From Candidatus Sodaliphilus limicaballi (lineage in GTDB: Bacteria; Bacteroidota; Bacteroidia; Bacteroidales; Muribaculaceae): a DNA stretch of 6,904 nt. The notes under the pieces are model-generated. The model was not told where the DNA came from. It worked only from the letters and a program-made list of their open reading frames with translations, and made no database searches. Below, in pieces: positions 5,627 through 6,904 of this stretch; position 1 is the stretch's first letter; each line of letters begins with the position of its first letter. The stretch is from contig JAGHSP010000013.1 of NCBI GenBank assembly GCA_018065815.1, forward strand, positions 1 to 6,904. The letters are read 5' to 3'. The position numbers and the translations under genes are program-made.

Positions 5627-6535
5627 TTATACATATAAATACTCTCTCGTAGCTTTCAAGTGCTGTAAAAAAGCATTCAAATCCGTTTTGTCATTGTCAG
5701 CCGTCCTGATGAAACTCAAATCGTTACAATCATACAGCACATTTATCTTCCCTGCATTCATACTTCTCAATTGTGTTATCAAACCCATTTGAGATGGAAC
5801 ATCATACGTTATAAAGGTTATCTTTTTCTTGTCCTTTTCGACTACGTCATCTCGACATTGTTGGGCGAAAAAGTTTTCAAAATAGTGATAGCCTTGCGGG
5901 CCTAAAGAATGGCCAAAAAAGACAACCTCGGAAGAATTCTGCAGAGCATATCTGACATTCGCTGACTTATATTTCGGGCTGCTAGTTTTGTAAAAACCGT
6001 GATAGGGATCATCCAAATCAAATTTATCCGAAACTCCAAGAATAACAGAATCATCCATACAGGATCCGTGTACATGAATGTAGTTGACCCTATGCAACGA
6101 CAATGCCTTGGCGACGATGTTCAAGTTTGTATAGTTATACGAGAATATTTTATCAAAAGATCCATTATCAATAATAGCCCTAAGTACAGATGCCGCCACA
6201 GAATTTTTATCAATCGGCTGTTTTTCTTGCCTTTGAATATAGTCTTTCAATGATTCTGTGAGTTTTTTGTAATAAGTCAGGTCGTCTTTCTTGCTATCGA
6301 ACAACACGCCCATATCTCTTGCATGCTGAAACCCAGAATCCTTCTTCTTTGCATATTCGCATATAATATCCTCAATGTTATACCAATTACTTTCTTTTGC
6401 ATTTCTTAATTCTATTGCCAAATTTGAAAATCCATCATCCTTTGGCCACAATTCGCTTTGAGCGAAATCAGCATAACTAGTCTTCCAACCTAAGTCAAGG
6501 TCAAAGCCATTACCAATAATAAAAGTTTTATACAT
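5627..6535 (-). CDS. abiH: AbiH-family abortive infection protein
   Basis: This is a 302-residue soluble protein from the ATG at 6535; a GTG at 6547 in frame would add four residues but lacks family support. AbiH marks: the opening MYKTFIIGNGFDLDLG with WKTSYADF (GNGFD at 8-12), the central FSYNYTN (around 131-137), NYIHVHGS (HG at 156-157), and VVFFGHSLGPQGYHYFENFF near 205-224. The family is named after the lactococcal abortive infection gene; its biochemistry is not well settled. The order of Gly-rich N-terminal loop, Asn in a conserved motif and His-Gly recalls SIR2-type NAD-binding proteins, so nucleotide or NAD binding is plausible. No signal peptide or membrane segment is seen. It is AT-rich, first in the minus-strand cargo block, and has two palindromes upstream. 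Family assignment is strong; mechanism is inference. Confidence 0.92.
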   Translation of the reverse strand: MYKTFIIGNGFDLDLGWKTSYADFAQSELWPKDDGFSNLAIELRNAKESNWYNIEDIICEYAKKKDSGFQHARDMGVLFDSKKDDLTYYKKLTESLKDYIQRQEKQPIDKNSVAASVLRAIIDNGSFDKIFSYNYTNLNIVAKALSLHRVNYIHVHGSCMDDSVILGVSDKFDLDDPYHGFYKTSSPKYKSANVRYALQNSSEVVFFGHSLGPQGYHYFENFFAQQCRDDVVEKDKKKITFITYDVPSQMGLITQLRSMNAGKINVLYDCNDLSFIRTADNDKTDLNAFLQHLKATREYLYV

Positions 6536-6562
6536 CTTTGGAATCACATTTATTGCAACAAG

Positions 6563-6599
6563 GACATGCTATGTCAATCACATTGCCCATTAGTATGGG
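6563..6599 (-). promoter_or_regulatory. Two adjacent palindromes upstream of abiH (possible operators)
   Basis: GACAT-GCT-ATGTC (6563-6575) and CCCAT-TAGT-ATGGG (6586-6599) are both perfect 5-bp inverted repeats. They lie 28 and 51 bases before the abiH ATG, where a promoter and operators would sit. No convincing Bacteroides-type promoter match was found, so the promoter itself is not placed. Confidence 0.4.
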
Positions 6600-6617
6600 T
6601 TTAATCATTCAAAGAGC

Positions 6618-6627
6618 ATAAAGCAGC
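6618..6627 (+). repeat. Right copy of 10-bp direct repeat flanking the AT-rich block
   Basis: ATAAAGCAGC matches 2556-2565 exactly. GC-rich sequence resumes immediately to the right, so this is also the compositional edge of the cargo block. Confidence 0.4.
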
Positions 6628-6687
6628 AGCGGTTGCGCTGCGCTACCAGTCGGCATGCCCTTCGACATGCTCAGGGGCCCTGCCGAC
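6626..6687. repeat. Cluster of two GC-rich inverted repeats (REP-like)
   Basis: First, GCAGCG-GTTG-CGCTGC (6626-6641) forms a 6-bp stem with a four-base loop. Second, GTCGGCA (6649-6655) pairs with TGCCGAC (6681-6687) around a core with nested pairing, CCCT (6658-6661) with AGGG (6673-6676). The core CCCTTCGACATGCTCAGGG resembles short extragenic palindromes that recur in many bacterial genomes; that resemblance is from memory. No T run follows, so it is not a clear terminator. Confidence 0.55.
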
Positions 6688-6723
6688 GGTGAGGCTCAAC
6701 AACAAAAAAAGGGAGTTATATAC

Positions 6724-6804
6724 ATGACGGCACAAAAAACGTTTTCATTCCCCAACTTGCAAATTACAATCCAAATCAGTAAGGATTTTCCGTGGGATTT
6801 TTAG
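6724..6804 (+). CDS. Possible 26-residue small ORF
   Basis: ATG at 6724 opens a 26-codon frame (MTAQKTFSFPNLQITIQISK then DFPWDF) ending in TAG at 6802-6804. A GGGAG at 6711-6715 lies at a sensible distance, unusual for this organism type. No family is recognised and there is no membrane segment. It is preceded by GC-rich palindromes, and its last third lies in a direct repeat, so it may instead be the eroded start of a longer gene or chance. Confidence 0.25.
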   Translation: MTAQKTFSFPNLQITIQISKDFPWDF

Positions 6805-6814
6805 TAAGGATTTT
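6778..6814 (+). repeat. 12-bp direct repeat with 25-bp period
   Basis: AGTAAGGATTTT occurs at 6778-6789 and 6803-6814. A partial third copy of its core, GGATTTT, lies between at 6795-6801, so the core recurs at 6783, 6795 and 6808, close to one helical turn apart. Such spacing suits side-by-side protein binding, as in recombinase, excisionase or replication-initiator arm sites. The remainder of the window to 6904 shows no supported gene. Confidence 0.5.
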
Positions 6815-6904
6815 GAGCGAAGTCCCCATTGCCGCAAGGCAAACAAAAATGAGTTATAACAAATAGACGTCGGCTACCGTCTCCGTCATGGAATGATATT
6901 TTTG

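Noticed and set aside
6536..6650. Bacteroides-type promoter (TAnnTTTG with upstream TTTG) for abiH
   Set aside because: Only partial matches such as CAAAGAGC on the plus strand were found, with wrong spacing.
1..6904. CRISPR array, tRNA, rRNA or transposase gene
   Set aside because: No spaced direct repeats of suitable length, no tRNA cloverleaf and no transposase or integrase motifs were seen on either strand.

Overview
The window looks like part of a Bacteroidales (Bacteroides/Prevotella-type) integrative conjugative element carrying a phage-defence cargo module. The basis is gene content: a CHC2/Toprim primase of the kind found late in CTnDOT-like tra operons, a DUF5675-like protein, a T7-lysozyme-type amidase and a small lipoprotein in a row. 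Start sites also mostly lack Shine-Dalgarno sequences. The species cannot be told from the sequence.

Layout. Positions 1-2511 are GC-rich and read on the plus strand. They hold the tail of an unidentified gene (stop at 72), a primase (69-1016, coupled by an ATGA overlap), a 5-copy 8-bp tandem repeat at its end, a DUF5675-like protein (1037-1525), a hairpin-rich 172-bp spacer, an amidase (1698-2105), and a lipoprotein (2035-2511) that starts out of frame inside the amidase gene. The lipoprotein has an N-terminal lipobox and a C-terminal transmembrane helix, which is the topology of a unimolecular spanin. A strong bidirectional terminator (2519-2557) closes this block.

Positions 2585-6535 are AT-rich and read on the minus strand. 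In order of transcription they hold an AbiH-family abortive-infection protein (6535-5627), a 465-bp spacer with a strong bidirectional terminator, and a membrane-anchored KAP-family P-loop NTPase (5152-2585). The block's different base composition, opposite strand and flanking 10-bp direct repeats (2556-2565 and 6618-6627) suggest that it was inserted as a unit into the conjugation region. Positions 6536-6904 hold palindromes, a REP-like hairpin cluster, short direct repeats and at most a 26-codon ORF.

How the genes may work together. The plus-strand genes plausibly serve DNA transfer: priming of the transferred strand in the recipient, and local opening of peptidoglycan and envelope. The minus-strand genes plausibly protect the host or element from phage. 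AbiH carries residues in a SIR2-like arrangement (GNGFD, an Asn in an NYTN motif, then HG), so it could be an NAD-binding or NAD-consuming effector. The KAP ATPase could be a membrane sensor or a second, independent defence. Their pairing is an inference; the terminator between them may mean separate transcripts.
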